From assembly GCA_028583685.1 (NCBI GenBank), contig JAMXIF010000043.1, forward strand, positions 6,772,907 through 6,836,906: DNA of 64,000 nucleotides, given 5' to 3'. The notes beneath the pieces are model-generated. The model saw only the letters and a list, made by a program, of their open reading frames with translations. It was not told the origin of the DNA and did no database searches. Below, one piece after another: positions 54,526 through 64,000 of the stretch; positions within the stretch are counted from its first letter, which is position 1; the number at the start of each line of letters is the position of its first letter. A program made the position numbers and the translations under genes. The DNA is from Petaurus breviceps papuanus. Its lineage: Eukaryota; Chordata; Mammalia; Diprotodontia; Petauridae.

Positions 54526-54895
54526 TCCCCAAATTCCTTTCTCCCTTCTTCCCACTGTTCCCAGAATAATGTTTTAGTCCTGAGGCTTCCCTTGAGTGAA
54601 TTAAAGTAGTTAAAATAAATGATTTAATCATTTTTTTAAAAGAAAAAGTAGTGTTTGACCAAGACTCAGAAATGGTGAATCATACCAATATAAAACCTTA
54701 CCCATGCTGCTTCGTTATGTTGCCAAGAATTGAAAAGATTTGCCACAAGTATGACAAATTGAGATCTGACATTTTGTATTCTCTGTCAAATGTGGTCATT
54801 CTGTGGGTCGATTTTGCTTAACCACTTTTATCTGTACAAGGGTGAATCCAATGGAGATGGATAGATACCAGGTAATTACTTTTATGTACAAAACA
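54525..54895. other. Unassigned stretch
   Basis: No repeat or exon recognised. Confidence 0.4.
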
Positions 54896-54899
54896 AAAG

Positions 54900-55035
54900 G
54901 TATCAATAAACTTAAGTCTTCTGACTCCAGATCCAGAAGCAGCAACAGTAGTGATACCTTACCTTTTTAAAAACCGATTCTTGAGGTTTACAAACACACT
55001 TATAACAACCCTGAGTTAGAAATGCTAATGTATGT
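54900..55035 (-). mobile_element. MIR-like fragment
   Basis: 'cttctgactccagatccaga' and later 'gaggtttacaaacacactta' with 'taacaaccctgagttag' fit two parts of an antisense MIR. Confidence 0.5.
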
Positions 55036-55484
55036 TACTCTTGGTTTTTCTGGGGAAAAAGCAGTTTCCAGGATGATGATGCTTCTTGTATAAAGAAGAA
55101 TCAACTATGCACTTATCTGTTGTATGAAACTCTACCAACACTCAGAAAGAAAACTTATTTGAAAGTTAGTACTATTAAAGATCTTTCAAAGTGTTTAATA
55201 AATGCTTTTAAATTTATTTATTCAGTTGGAAATACAGAACTGGGAACTCTGGGGTGAGATTAGAGGTATGTATATGTTGGTATTAATCTACATAGAAGGG
55301 ATAACTAAAGTCATGGGAGTGGATAAATCACCTTTACTCTATCTACTGAGCTATCTAGCTGCCTAAGGATGAGGAGCCAACAAAAATAGACAGAAGGAAC
55401 AGTCAAACTGGTAGAACAAAGAGAATTCAGTAACATGAAGGAGAAGCTGATCCACATTATGAAATGCCACAAGAATTCAAGGAG

Positions 55485-55735
55485 GGATCAGAGCCAAAAT
55501 GATGAAATAGGGGTGGCCACCCAGCTGAAGTCTCCAAATAACTTTAAAACAATCCCTCAAATAAATTTTTAGAGTGAGAGAGGCAACAAAAGGTTGGCTA
55601 AGACATTTTTCTGGCCAAAGAAAACTTAAGAGGTGGGTAAGAAAAGTCCATGCACCTGGGTAGAGGCCTCTCCAGCGTTGCCCACACCATACCTTGATAG
55701 TGAAAATCTCCTACCTGGCTGAGGGTGAGATGAAC
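55485..55735 (+). mobile_element. L1/HAL1 5'UTR fragment
   Basis: 'gatcagagccaaaatgatga' echoes the 'gaagccaagatggcgga' start of the HAL1 at 48,610. 'tctccaaataactttaaaac' and 'aataaatttttagagtgaga' continue the marsupial L1 5'UTR order as I remember it. Promoter end of a broken copy. Confidence 0.6.
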
Positions 55736-55739
55736 AAAG

Positions 55740-56710
55740 TGGTTACTAAATTAATGCCCTTCCCTGCAATGACTCAGAAAAGGGTTCAATTGCATTACAA
55801 AATCTAGTTTTAATTTTTTCTCTGCTAAGATCAAAGAACTAAATGTCTCAATTGTTTTCTGATTCTGGCCTTTTATAAATATATATTTTCATCTCTCTGA
55901 CAATGTCCTTTTTTCCTAGCTAAGTTCAATGTAAAATTCAGATGGGACTCTATCACCCTTGGGGAACTTTGTAGCATTTTTAGAACAAGGTTTACTCAAT
56001 CACTGACTGCAAAGAGAATTGATTCAAAGGCTGTTTCAATTGTTTCTTTTTTTTTATCTCCCACAGAGAAGTTACTTGCTAAGGCTTCAATTAAACCTTC
56101 TGTCATCTGACTCCCCTCCCCCCCCAACACACATACATTCCAGCTACCCTTGTTCAGATTCACTCCACAGAAACTCATCACTTCCATTTCCTTTCTTCTG
56201 TTTGAACCTCAGAAGTTGCAAGCTTGAGACATCTCTTCTTATCTAGGCTTTTTTTTCCTATTCAGCACCATTAAGCTGCTTATTTAGATTCATAAAAACC
56301 TCCCTTAGTCCCTTGCCTTTTGATCCATTCCATCATTCATATTAAAAGAGAAAAGCATCATCTCCAATAATCCTTCTCATTTGTTCAGTCTCTCCCTGAG
56401 ATCTGTGAATTGATATCTGGTCTCCAAATGAATCTGTTGGCAGGCTTCTCCCCCCACCCCCTTTCACTGCCACCTCTCATTTTGGAGGCCACCCTGTTTT
56501 GCATTTTCTCAAAGTCGAGGGAAGGGTGATAAAAGCATCAGCCTTGCCTGCTTGAGAGGTAAAACAACCTGCCAGTGGCTCATGCAGCCCAAGCTCTGCT
56601 CCTCCAGGCTTGATCAAAATTTCAAGTCTTCCCTCCAAATATGCTGACCCTAGCCAAGAGGTACGAGGTGAAAAGCCACCTTGTATTTCCATCTAATGCT
56701 TGGTAGGGAT
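55740..56710. other. Repeat-poor block, candidate conserved non-coding sequence
   Basis: About 970 bases without a repeat I recognise. Features include 'tgctaagatcaaagaactaa' (a TCF/LEF-like ATCAAAG) at 55,825, 'ccattaagctgcttatttag' at 56,268 and a C-run at 56,117. The small frames on both strands (56,019-56,246; 56,477-56,692) are unsupported. Confidence 0.4.
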
Positions 56711-56919
56711 TAAGGAAAGAGAGAAAGGAAAACAGAAAACTCTATCTCAAACTGAGTTTTTCAATTATTTTCCCTCTCTAAACTAAGGCAATATCTTCCT
56801 TCTAATCTGGCCTTGTTGGCACTTTCCTTTCAAAATAGATCATGCTTTACTGTTAAAGCAAAGGAACTTAAGCATAGCTAGAACTGGAAAGAGTTTACTC
56901 CCCCAGAACTCCTAACATG

Positions 56920-57240
56920 TCATTATGCCATGTATTTTTCTTCCCTCTTTACTGGGATGACCTTATCCTCTCCACATCGCAATCCAGATCTTACTTTTTC
57001 CTGGTCCATCTCAAGTCTAACTTTCTCCATGAAGCCTACCCCAATTTCCCCAGACCACTCTGAAGCCCACTTTTCCCTCTGTATATTCCTCATTTGAGCC
57101 TTGTTTTATTGTGTCTATATGTTTTGTTTCCCCCACTAGACTGTAAATACCTGGAGAGGATGGGCTACATTTCTTCTGTATCGTGGGCCTAGCACAGGGT
57201 TATGCATATACAACCACTCAAGTATTTGTTGATTGAATGA
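56920..57240 (+). mobile_element. L2 LINE 3' region
   Basis: 'tccatgaagcctaccccaat', 'cccactagactgtaaatacc' and 'gggcctagcacagggttatg' then 'tatttgttgattgaatga' in sense order. Confidence 0.75.
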
Positions 57241-57339
57241 ATTGGTTATATTTCCCTTTTTGAAACTTAACCAGTTCCACAGAAGTCAACTCCAATTGCT
57301 AGAGTCCTATCTAGGAATTCTGGTTGCTGGCTGAGATCA

Positions 57340-58045
57340 ATCAAAATTAGCACTAAATATCTGTAAGGTTCCAGGTACTATGCTAAGAGCCAGGGATATA
57401 ATGAAAGAATATAAAAAAAATGTCCTTAACCTCAAGTAGTTTACATTATAATGAGGATGAAAACACATACATATCTAATCATATGCTGAATATGTGCAAA
57501 ATTAATACAGGGTATCCTGGAAGGAAGTGCGTTAGCAAGTAGGAAGATCAGGCAAGTCTTCGCATAGAATGTGGTACTTGAACTGAATCATGAAGGAAAC
57601 CAGAGATTCCAAGGCAGAGGTGAAGGGAGGGAGGACTACAGGTATGTGGAGTAGGAGGACAGTGAAAAGTCACAGCGACAAAGGGATGGAGTATCTTGTT
57701 CGTGGAATAGCAATTTGGCCAATATGATTAGATCACATAGGGGGCATGGAAGAGAGTAATGTATAAAACTGGAATGGCAGGAAAGGAATAGATTAGAAGT
57801 TCTTTAATGTCAAAATTTATATCTGATTCTTGATTCACACAGCAGGCGGGAATAATTCTTCCCAGGCAAAATATAAGGATCCTAAACGCAATATGATTCT
57901 AGAGGTAAAAGGAAGCCACTAGAGTTTATCAGGTAGGTAGATGACATGCTTCTAACACTTTTAGGAAAATCACTTTGGCAGCTTTGTGAAGGTAAATTTG
58001 GAGAGAATACTTCCAGCTGAATGATGAAATCAAAAGCCAGATTGC
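57340..58045 (-). mobile_element. L2 LINE 3' half
   Basis: Starts with the reversed tail ('ccaggtactatgctaagagc'), then 'caagtagtttacattataat', 'agaatgtggtacttgaactg', 'ggaagccactagagtttatc' and 'aaaatcactttggcagcttt'. Interrupted by the L1 at 58,050. L2 sequence returns at 58,690. Confidence 0.82.
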
Positions 58046-58049
58046 AGAC

Positions 58050-58690
58050 TTTTTTCCCCATTAACTCAGTTTTATTTAGTTTACAACTTTAAATTCTCTC
58101 CTTTTCCCCTCTTCTTTATCCATTGAGAAGGCAAGAAGAACAAAGCCCATCAGAAATATGTCAGGTCATGCAAAACATTCCCACATTAGCTGTGTCCAGA
58201 AAAAAAAAACAAGGAGAAGAAAATATTCTTCAATTTACACTTTGAATCCTTCTGTTCTCTCTCTGGAGGTGGATAGCATATTTTATTATGAGTCCTTTGG
58301 AATTGTGATAGATAATTATGTTGACCAGACTTACTAAGTCTTTCAAAGTTAATTATCTTTATGATATTGCTGTTACTGAACAAATTGTTCTGGTTCTGCT
58401 CACTTTGCTTTGTATTAGTTCATATGTCTTCTGAGGTTTTTCTGAAACCCTCCCCTTTATCATTTCTTATGGCATTATAATATTCCATCTCATAACTTGT
58501 TCAGCCATTCCCCAATCAATGGGCATCCCCTCAATTTCAAATTCTTTGTCACCACAAAAAGAGCTGCTATAAATATTTATGTACATATAGGTCTTCTTCC
58601 TCTTTTTTATCTCTTTTGGGTATAGACCTAGCAATGGTATTGCTGGGTCAAGGGTATGCACAGTTTAATAGCTTTCTGGACATAGTTCCA
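58050..58690 (-). mobile_element. L1 LINE 3' part inserted in L2
   Basis: 'gaaggcaagaagaacaaagc' at 58,127, 'ctctctggaggtggatagca' at 58,259, 'ccattccccaatcaatgggc' at 58,506, 'attgctgggtcaagggtatg' at 58,639, all antisense L1. Truncated at about 58,690. Confidence 0.85.
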
Positions 58691-59030
58691 AGTAATACAG
58701 AAGATTTGGAAGAGCGTAAGAGGGGAGGAAGTGGAGGCTTAGAATCATGATGGATTTTTTTTAAAGGAATTTGGCTGAGAAAGGGTAGAGAGATATAGGA
58801 TAGCTATCAGGGATGGTGGGGTCTAGTGAGGAATTTTTTTTAAGGATGGTTGAGACTTGAGGGAAAGAACCAGTATATGGGGAGAAATTGAAAAATAGAG
58901 AGAGGGAGAGGATAGTAGGGTCAACCTACTGAAGAAGGTGGGCATGAATGGAATCACAGGTGCATCGAAGAGAAGATGGCCTCAGTAAGGAAAGTGGTCC
59001 CATCATCAAAAACTAAAGTAAATCCATTTG
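58690..59030 (-). mobile_element. L2 LINE reverse-transcriptase region
   Basis: 'ggaagtggaggcttagaatc', 'gaatttggctgagaaaggg', 'tagagagatataggatagct' is the reverse complement of coding sequence for the L2 RT core (a SYRPISLL-type motif). It probably belongs to the same copy as 57,340-58,045, with a stretch missing between. Confidence 0.75.
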
Positions 59031-59069
59031 AAGGGGTTGGAATTGTGATCTAAGGTTAAAGGGTTTTCC

Positions 59070-59285
59070 TAAACTACTGATCTGTTTATGGCATTCCCTT
59101 TCCCAATAAATACCAGTGGCTCCCTATTGTTTCTGGGATCAAACACAAAACCCTCTGTTTGTCATTGATAGGCCCTTATAACATGGATACAATCCATCTT
59201 TCTAGCCTTAGTATTTTTACTGCATGTTATGGACATGCCAAACTGATATTCTTGCTGTTCCTAGTACTCATATAAAAACACAAAG
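59070..59285 (+). mobile_element. L2 LINE ORF2 3' part
   Basis: 'taccagtggctccctattgt', 'ttctgggatcaaacacaaaa' and 'tagccttagtatttttactg' in sense. Confidence 0.75.
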
Positions 59286-59289
59286 TATG

Positions 59290-59620
59290 CAAATATGAAT
59301 GAGAAAATGTGGCCATTAAGCAGAAATGGGTAAAGAAAGATGAATAGATTTATATTGAAGACTTTATGATGAGTTAAAATCCAATAAAATTAACAGTTTA
59401 TTTTTTCATCATTGTATGATGTTATCTATCTATACAGAAAGAAATAGGATTTGTTGAAAATCTGTTATGTTTGCTAATTGCTAAAGATTTGATTGCTGTG
59501 TTGTATATCTTTTGACAAAAAATGTATTTTGAAAACCAAAATTAACCCTGCTTGGCTAGCTATAGTTATTCAATTAATTAATTGTTAACAGTAAATGACT
59601 ATTTTAAAAGTCTGGAAATA
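59290..59620. other. Unassigned, AT-rich
   Basis: No recognised repeat, exon or RNA. Confidence 0.4.
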
Positions 59621-59625
59621 ATGAA

Positions 59626-59895
59626 GAATGTTGTTGTTGCTGTTGAGTCATTTAAGCAGTATTCTTTGTGATCTTATTTTGGGGTTTTCTTAACAAAGAT
59701 ACTAGAGTGGTTTGCCATTTCCTTCTCTGGCTCATTTTACAGAAGAGGAACTGAGACAAAGACGGTTAAGTGACTTGCCCAGGGACACACAGCTACTTAA
59801 GTGTTTGAGTTCAGATTTGAACTCATGAATCATGAATCAGTTTTCCTGATTCCAAACACATTTCTCTATCCACTGTGCCAACTAGCTGCCCCACA
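59626..59895 (-). mobile_element. Mar1-type SINE
   Basis: Antisense and full length: 'gttgttgttgctgttgagtc' (RTE-like tail), 'agatactagagtggtttgcc', 'ggttaagtgacttgcccagg' and 'ccactgtgccaactagctgc'. A short ATGAATC duplication occurs at 59,825-59,838. Confidence 0.92.
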
Positions 59896-59899
59896 CATT

Positions 59900-60940
59900 T
59901 CATTAAACAATATTATTAATAATATTCTTGAGAACAAACGGGTTTTGTGATATTAATAGACATTAAAATATTGTTCTTTCATATTTATCTCATTCTTTTT
60001 CATTTTTATATTTAAAATGCTCATAATATATTAGTAAAATAATAGATTATATAATTTATAAATATGCTTATATTGGAGTACGTGCTCAAAATTTTTTTCT
60101 TGATAGGGTTACATAATTTAAATTTTTGGAGACTCCAGGTTCAGGGGATTCCCAGTTCACTGTTTCTCCTAGACAACCCAAGATCTGTATTGCCTGTCCC
60201 CAATCCTATACAAAATATGATGCAGAAAAGCACATATTCCATCTCAAAGAAGCTCAAACTTTGTTCTTTGATGGACCAGGACCCTGAAATGCTCTTTATC
60301 TCCAGGAAGAATATAAGGATCCTAAAGTTTATTCTCTCCCTCTGAGCCTGTAAATTCCTGAAAGACTCCCTTTTATTTTGTCTACTACCATTACCACTCC
60401 CTGTACCTTTGTCCATGCCCCCACAGCCCTGAACTGCCTAGGAACTTTGTCATCCCTCTGCCTGAAGTCATAAAACCTTTTCTGGAGGAAAAATGTCTCT
60501 CATCAGATTCTAGCCCCATCAGCTTCTTACCAGGACTGAGCCACTGGGAACCCAAAGTCCCCCTTCTTTCCTCTATGTTTGGATCCTGGGAAAACAAAAA
60601 CAAAATAAAAAAACAACCCCAGATTGTCCTGTCCTAGTTGTGAACTATTGCTACAGTTTTTAAGTATTCTGGAGAATCCCCATCAGAAGTTAGAAAGGAA
60701 AGGAACAGGTAGCTCTGCTATTATCATAAAGCAGCTTGTAATCCCTTGGGAGGAACCCTGACACGTGCCCATGAAAATGACAAGGCAATCACTGGGAATA
60801 AGAAAAAAAATTGTAGCTAAGAAAAAAGGGTCATGGACAAGTCTTATAGGTTGTCCACCTAAATGCACTGTATGCTGGACAAAAGACATTCCTCATTCAC
60901 TAGGTCATTCTTATATGAATGGCTGGTCAGACCAAACTCT
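59900..60940. other. Unassigned stretch
   Basis: About 1 kb with no clearly recognised repeat. Open frames at 60,064-60,345 (plus), 60,141-60,416 and 60,391-60,603 (minus) overlap and lack domains. A possible L2-like trace lies at 60,335-60,420. Confidence 0.4.
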
Positions 60941-60945
60941 TTTGG

Positions 60946-60975
60946 ATGGTTGTCATTCTTCAGGATGACAACCAT
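60946..60975. repeat. Perfect 11-bp stem palindrome
   Basis: ATGGTTGTCAT and ATGACAACCAT are separated by 8 bases. The arms resemble reversed RTE-tail text (GACAACC). Short, and likely a by-product of RTE-end sequence. Confidence 0.85.
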
Positions 60976-61029
60976 GGATCACATTCATTATGATGTTAAC
61001 CCCCCCCCCCAATATTCTTATGAGGTAAG

Positions 61030-61295
61030 GGTGGATCGAACTAGAGGAAATAGTGGATAAAACACGAGTCCTGAATTCAGGAAAATCTCAGTTCAAATCT
61101 GGCCTCAGACACTTAATAGCTATGTACCTGTAGGCAAGTCACTTTATCTATTTGCCTCAATTTCATCAACTTTAAAAAGGGAATCATTATAACACCCACC
61201 TTCCAGGGTTGTTTTAAAGATCAAATGAGATAATATTTGTAAAGTTCTTGGCACATAGTAGGTGCTATACAAATACTACATATGATGACAATAAT
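61030..61295 (+). mobile_element. Marsupial SINE with MIR-like 3' part
   Basis: 'gaggaaatagtggataaaac', 'tctggcctcagacacttaat', 'gggttgttttaaagatcaaa', 'cacatagtaggtgctataca'. Near full length. Confidence 0.85.
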
Positions 61296-61344
61296 GATGT
61301 TTGCAGGATACATGGTATAGCGGCATTGGGTAAAGGGGGGGGGA

Positions 61345-61560
61345 GTAATGTGCTGCTATAATAGAAGGAACTCTCCTCTTAGAGTCAGAGTACCTGGCTT
61401 CAAGTTCTGGCTATGATACTTTCCAGCTGTATGGCCTTGGCTATGTCAATTAACCTTCCCCTGAGCCTCAGCTTCCTCATTTGTAAAATGGAGATAATAA
61501 TATTTGTACTAGCAATCTCATAGGGTTCTTGTGAGGGAGAAGGGGATATATAAAGGTGAG
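61345..61560 (+). mobile_element. MIR SINE
   Basis: 'cttagagtcagagtacctgg', 'gcctcagcttcctcatttgt' and 'ctcatagggttcttgtgagg'. The antisense 121-codon open frame over this and the next SINE is spurious. Confidence 0.82.
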
Positions 61561-61675
61561 CTATTCTTGATAAGAGAAGTATATCTTGCCTTGATGTGGA
61601 TCCATGGCCTGCTGAAAGCAGAAGAAAAACACTCTACCAAGTCAGTGAAAGTGCCCTGGAGTCTCCAATAAGTAC

Positions 61676-61868
61676 AGTCATAGAATGCCAGAGCTGTAAG
61701 GGACCTTAAGAGGATCAAGCTCAACCCCGTTTCTTTCACATATGAGGAAACGACAACTGAGGGGTGGAACAACTTGTCCAAACTAGTCAGCAGAAGAGCT
61801 AGAACTAATGTTGAGATCTCCAGACTCCCCAGACCAAAGCTCTTCCTGCTGCACCATGTTGCCCTCAG
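61676..61868 (+). mobile_element. MIR-like SINE ('agagctgtaagggaccttaa' type)
   Basis: 'tcatagaatgccagagctgt', 'tttcacatatgaggaaacga', 'aaagctcttcctgctgcacc'. The best full-length representative of this family in the window. Confidence 0.75.
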
Positions 61869-61919
61869 TAGCCATGCCACCAAATCATGCTGTAGTTAAA
61901 GAAAAGTTTCTAAAAGGAA

Positions 61920-62350
61920 TTTCTATGCCCATAAATAAGGGTCTTCGATTATGCAGATGCAGCCTCATCTCCTAAGGGGAAGTTTTCTTGACCTCCTACA
62001 GGTTTTTATCACCAGTGTTTCAAATACTTAAAAAATCAGAGTGACTGGCTTAAAAAAAGCCATTTTTTGATACAGATATAACATTTTCCATTCATCTTAG
62101 AGTAAACAGCAGTATCTCCAGCTTTCCTAATTGTTTACAAGAACATTTACTCTGGTCTTTGCTTTTAATCTCCTTCACTGAGCTGCTGTGACTCAAAAGG
62201 ACCTAGAATCCTACTGAGGCACCTGTGGATACCACATAAATCCTGCTTAGCAAGATACCTGGAGACACTTTAACAACATGATAAATGTCAGTGGAAGCTT
62301 TTATCCATGTGACCATCACCCAGCCATCTTCTTATTCTGCCAGTGCCAGA
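61920..62350. other. Repeat-poor block
   Basis: A TTAAAAAAAGCCATTTTTTGA-like AT-rich motif lies at 62,050 and 'tttcctaattgtttacaaga' at 62,124. No repeat or exon recognised. Candidate non-coding functional sequence. Confidence 0.3.
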
Positions 62351-62359
62351 GATGGGGTT

Positions 62360-62585
62360 AATACAGCACAGTGTAGGGGAAAGAGTGATGAATGTAAAGA
62401 CCTGAGAGTCTTGGCTCAGATTCTGCCTCTGATACTTCTTAGTTGTGTGACCATAGGCAAATCATCTAACCCATCTTAGCCTCAGCTGGTTGATGTGAGA
62501 GTCAAGTGATAACATTTGTACAGTGCTTTACAAAACTTAAAAACACTTTACAAATGCTAGCTATTATTATTAATATAAATATTAT
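62360..62585 (+). mobile_element. MIR-type SINE
   Basis: 'ttggctcagattctgcctct', 'ataggcaaatcatctaaccc', 'tttgtacagtgctttacaaa' and a (TTA)n end at 62,567. Confidence 0.75.
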
Positions 62586-62704
62586 CATAATTATACATAA
62601 TTAATATAATGAGATAAAAACATAAAGCACTTTGCAAACATACACATCAACTATTATTAATGCTCTATAGTAGAAATCTTAAGTGTGGGACTCAAAAGAT
62701 CTTT

Positions 62705-62912
62705 TGTCACTGGAATTAGGGGTACCATAGTGTAAAGGAGCACTGCATTTGGGTCAGGAAGATCTGGATTTAAATTTTGCTTCAGGCAGTTACTACCAGT
62801 GGCCTCATGAATAAATCACTTAATTTCTCTGGCCTCTGTTTCCTCATCCATAAAATGAGGGTCTGGGGTGATAGGCCCTTCTAGTTCTAAATCTATGGTA
62901 AAAGCCTTTCTA
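62705..62912 (+). mobile_element. MIR-like SINE
   Basis: 'gagcactgcatttgggtcag', 'tctgtttcctcatccataaa' and 'cttctagttctaaatctatg' at the 3' end. Confidence 0.75.
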
Positions 62913-63099
62913 TAAAAGCTATATAACCAAAAGCCTCTCTAACATGGCTGGATTTAACAGAACTTGAAGCATAAGCTTTAAGAATCCAGGGTCGCCTCCA
63001 TGACACAGTGAGGCCTCATAATAGGACATTTTTCCTGGAGAAATAAGGGTGATAGCTCATATTTTGCTACCATTTTAGAGTTTAACAAGTACTTTCCTA

Positions 63100-63194
63100 A
63101 TGAGAACCCTGTGAGTTAGACTAGGAACTAAATTTCAAGCTTTTTAAGAAAGATCAGATCATGCTACTTTCTTGCTCAATAATATTGAGTGGTT
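63100..63194 (+). mobile_element. L2 LINE, first part (split by Mar1)
   Basis: 'agaaagatcagatcatgcta' and 'cttgctcaataatattgagt' are sense L2 text just before 'ggctccctat'. Continues at 63,438. Confidence 0.75.
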
Positions 63195-63437
63195 GAAGGA
63201 AGATAGGTGGTGCAGTGGCTAGAAAGCTGGGCTGTATTCAGGAAGAAGACTCATCATCTTGAGTTCAAATCTGGCCTCAGACACTAATTGTGTGACCCTG
63301 GGCAAGCCTCAGTTTCCTTATCTGTAAAATGAGATGGAGAAGGAAATGGCAAACCACTCCAGAGTCTTTGCCAAGAAACCTTCAAATGAAGTCAAAAAGA
63401 GTTGAACACAACTGAAACAACTGAAGGACAACAAACC
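63195..63437 (+). mobile_element. Mar1-type SINE nested in L2
   Basis: 'agataggtggtgcagtggct', 'cttgagttcaaatctggcct', 'ggcaaaccactccagagtct', 'agttgaacacaactgaaaca' and an end in GGACAACAAAC. Perfect TGAGTGGTT duplications at 63,186-63,194 and 63,438-63,446. Confidence 0.95.
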
Positions 63438-63745
63438 TGAGTGGTTCCCTATCGTTTCTAGGATTAAAAAGAAACTCCTCAGGCTGGCATTGAAAGCCCT
63501 TCACATTCTGTCTCCAGACTATGGTTCCAGTGCTGTTTCACATCTCTCTCTTTCATGCACTTTAAGGTTCATTCAATCGAGCTACTTTACAAGTCTTGAA
63601 ATTGACTTTCCATTTCCTGCCTCGTCAATGTCTGGAATGTAAATATCCTCCCTTCTCTTCATCACCTCCATCACCTCAGTTCAGGTATTGCTTCTTACTG
63701 AGAAACCTTTTCTGAAACTCTCCCACTGCCTCCCACTCCTGCAAG
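63438..63745 (+). mobile_element. L2 LINE, second part
   Basis: 'gtggttccctatcgtttcta', 'ggcattgaaagcccttcaca', 'tcacctcagttcaggtattg', 'tttctgaaactctcccactg' continue the L2 exactly after the duplicated target. Confidence 0.82.
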
Positions 63746-63749
63746 TTGT

Positions 63750-63945
63750 TTATAGCTTGCATCTGTATACCTCTTTAAAGTTTGCAAAGCATTTTACAAA
63801 TCTTATTTGATTCTAACAAAAATTCTGTGAAACTGATGCTATTATCATCTCCAATTTACAGATGAGGAAACTAAGGCTCAGATTCATTAATTGACTTGCC
63901 CAGGAGCACACAACTAGTGAGTACCTGCTGGCAACTCTCTAAGAT
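63750..63945 (-). mobile_element. MIR SINE
   Basis: 'aagtttgcaaagcattttac', 'cagatgaggaaactaaggct', 'cttgcccaggagcacacaac' in antisense order. Confidence 0.82.
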
Positions 63946-64000
63946 TATAAATTGTGAAGAAAGTGCTAAAAGCATTGGCAGAGAGGATTTCTTTATTAAG

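Noticed and set aside
61518-61883. 121-codon open frame, minus strand
   Set aside because: Lies over two sense SINEs and the gap between; no domain, and composition reflects reversed SINE sequence.

Overview
The window looks like marsupial (metatherian) nuclear DNA, either intergenic or within a large intron. It is AT-rich, CpG-poor and packed with interspersed repeats. I find no convincing protein-coding exon, rRNA or functional tRNA on either strand. The lineage call rests on the repeats: Mar1-type SINEs with a BovB/RTE-like 3' tail, short A-tailed SINEs sharing the same head, RTE LINE 3' ends, marsupial-type L1 3' untranslated sequence, HAL1 ('half-L1') elements, and many old L2, L3/CR1 and MIR copies. 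I cannot tell an opossum from an Australian marsupial. All repeat names come from memory of consensus sequences, not from a database search. In older elements the boundaries are good only to some tens of bases.

Layout. 0.5-1.5 kb holds L1 and L3/CR1 fragments, followed by microsatellites and an L2 tail. 3.35-4.1 kb is repeat-free and is a candidate conserved non-coding block. 4.4-9.3 kb holds SINEs, MIRs and L2 pieces. 9.4-15.7 kb is a dense nest: an antisense L1, an antisense L2, then a sense L2 split by a HAL1, which is itself split by a 422-bp TA-flanked MITE and a SINE. 16-18.3 kb holds a diverged direct duplication and a three-level nest (L2 tail, Mar1, RTE). 22.4-23.1 kb is a sense L2, and 23.2-24.2 kb is a repeat-poor, TAATTA-rich block. 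25.5-31.3 kb holds a split antisense L2, SINEs, an internally duplicated antisense CR1/L3, an RTE tail and a sense L3. 32.2-38.9 kb holds L1 pieces, a large unclassified stretch, a possible LTR and two 290-bp arms in inverted orientation. 39-47 kb holds L2, Mar1, an RTE-SINE, L1 and MIR copies plus a MIR-derived hairpin. 47.9-48.6 kb looks like a solitary LTR. 48,606-51,431 is an essentially full-length HAL1 with perfect 15-bp target duplications and a 217-codon open C-terminal ORF1. The remainder is L1, L2 and SINE sequence with repeat-poor blocks near 56 and 62 kb.

The strongest observations are the HAL1 pair, the CpG-bearing MITE nested in the older HAL1, and the nested insertions, which give a relative age order. 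Nothing here forms an operon or a multi-gene system. The parts are related as parasites: HAL1 presumably depends on L1 reverse transcriptase, and Mar1 on an RTE/BovB-type enzyme.
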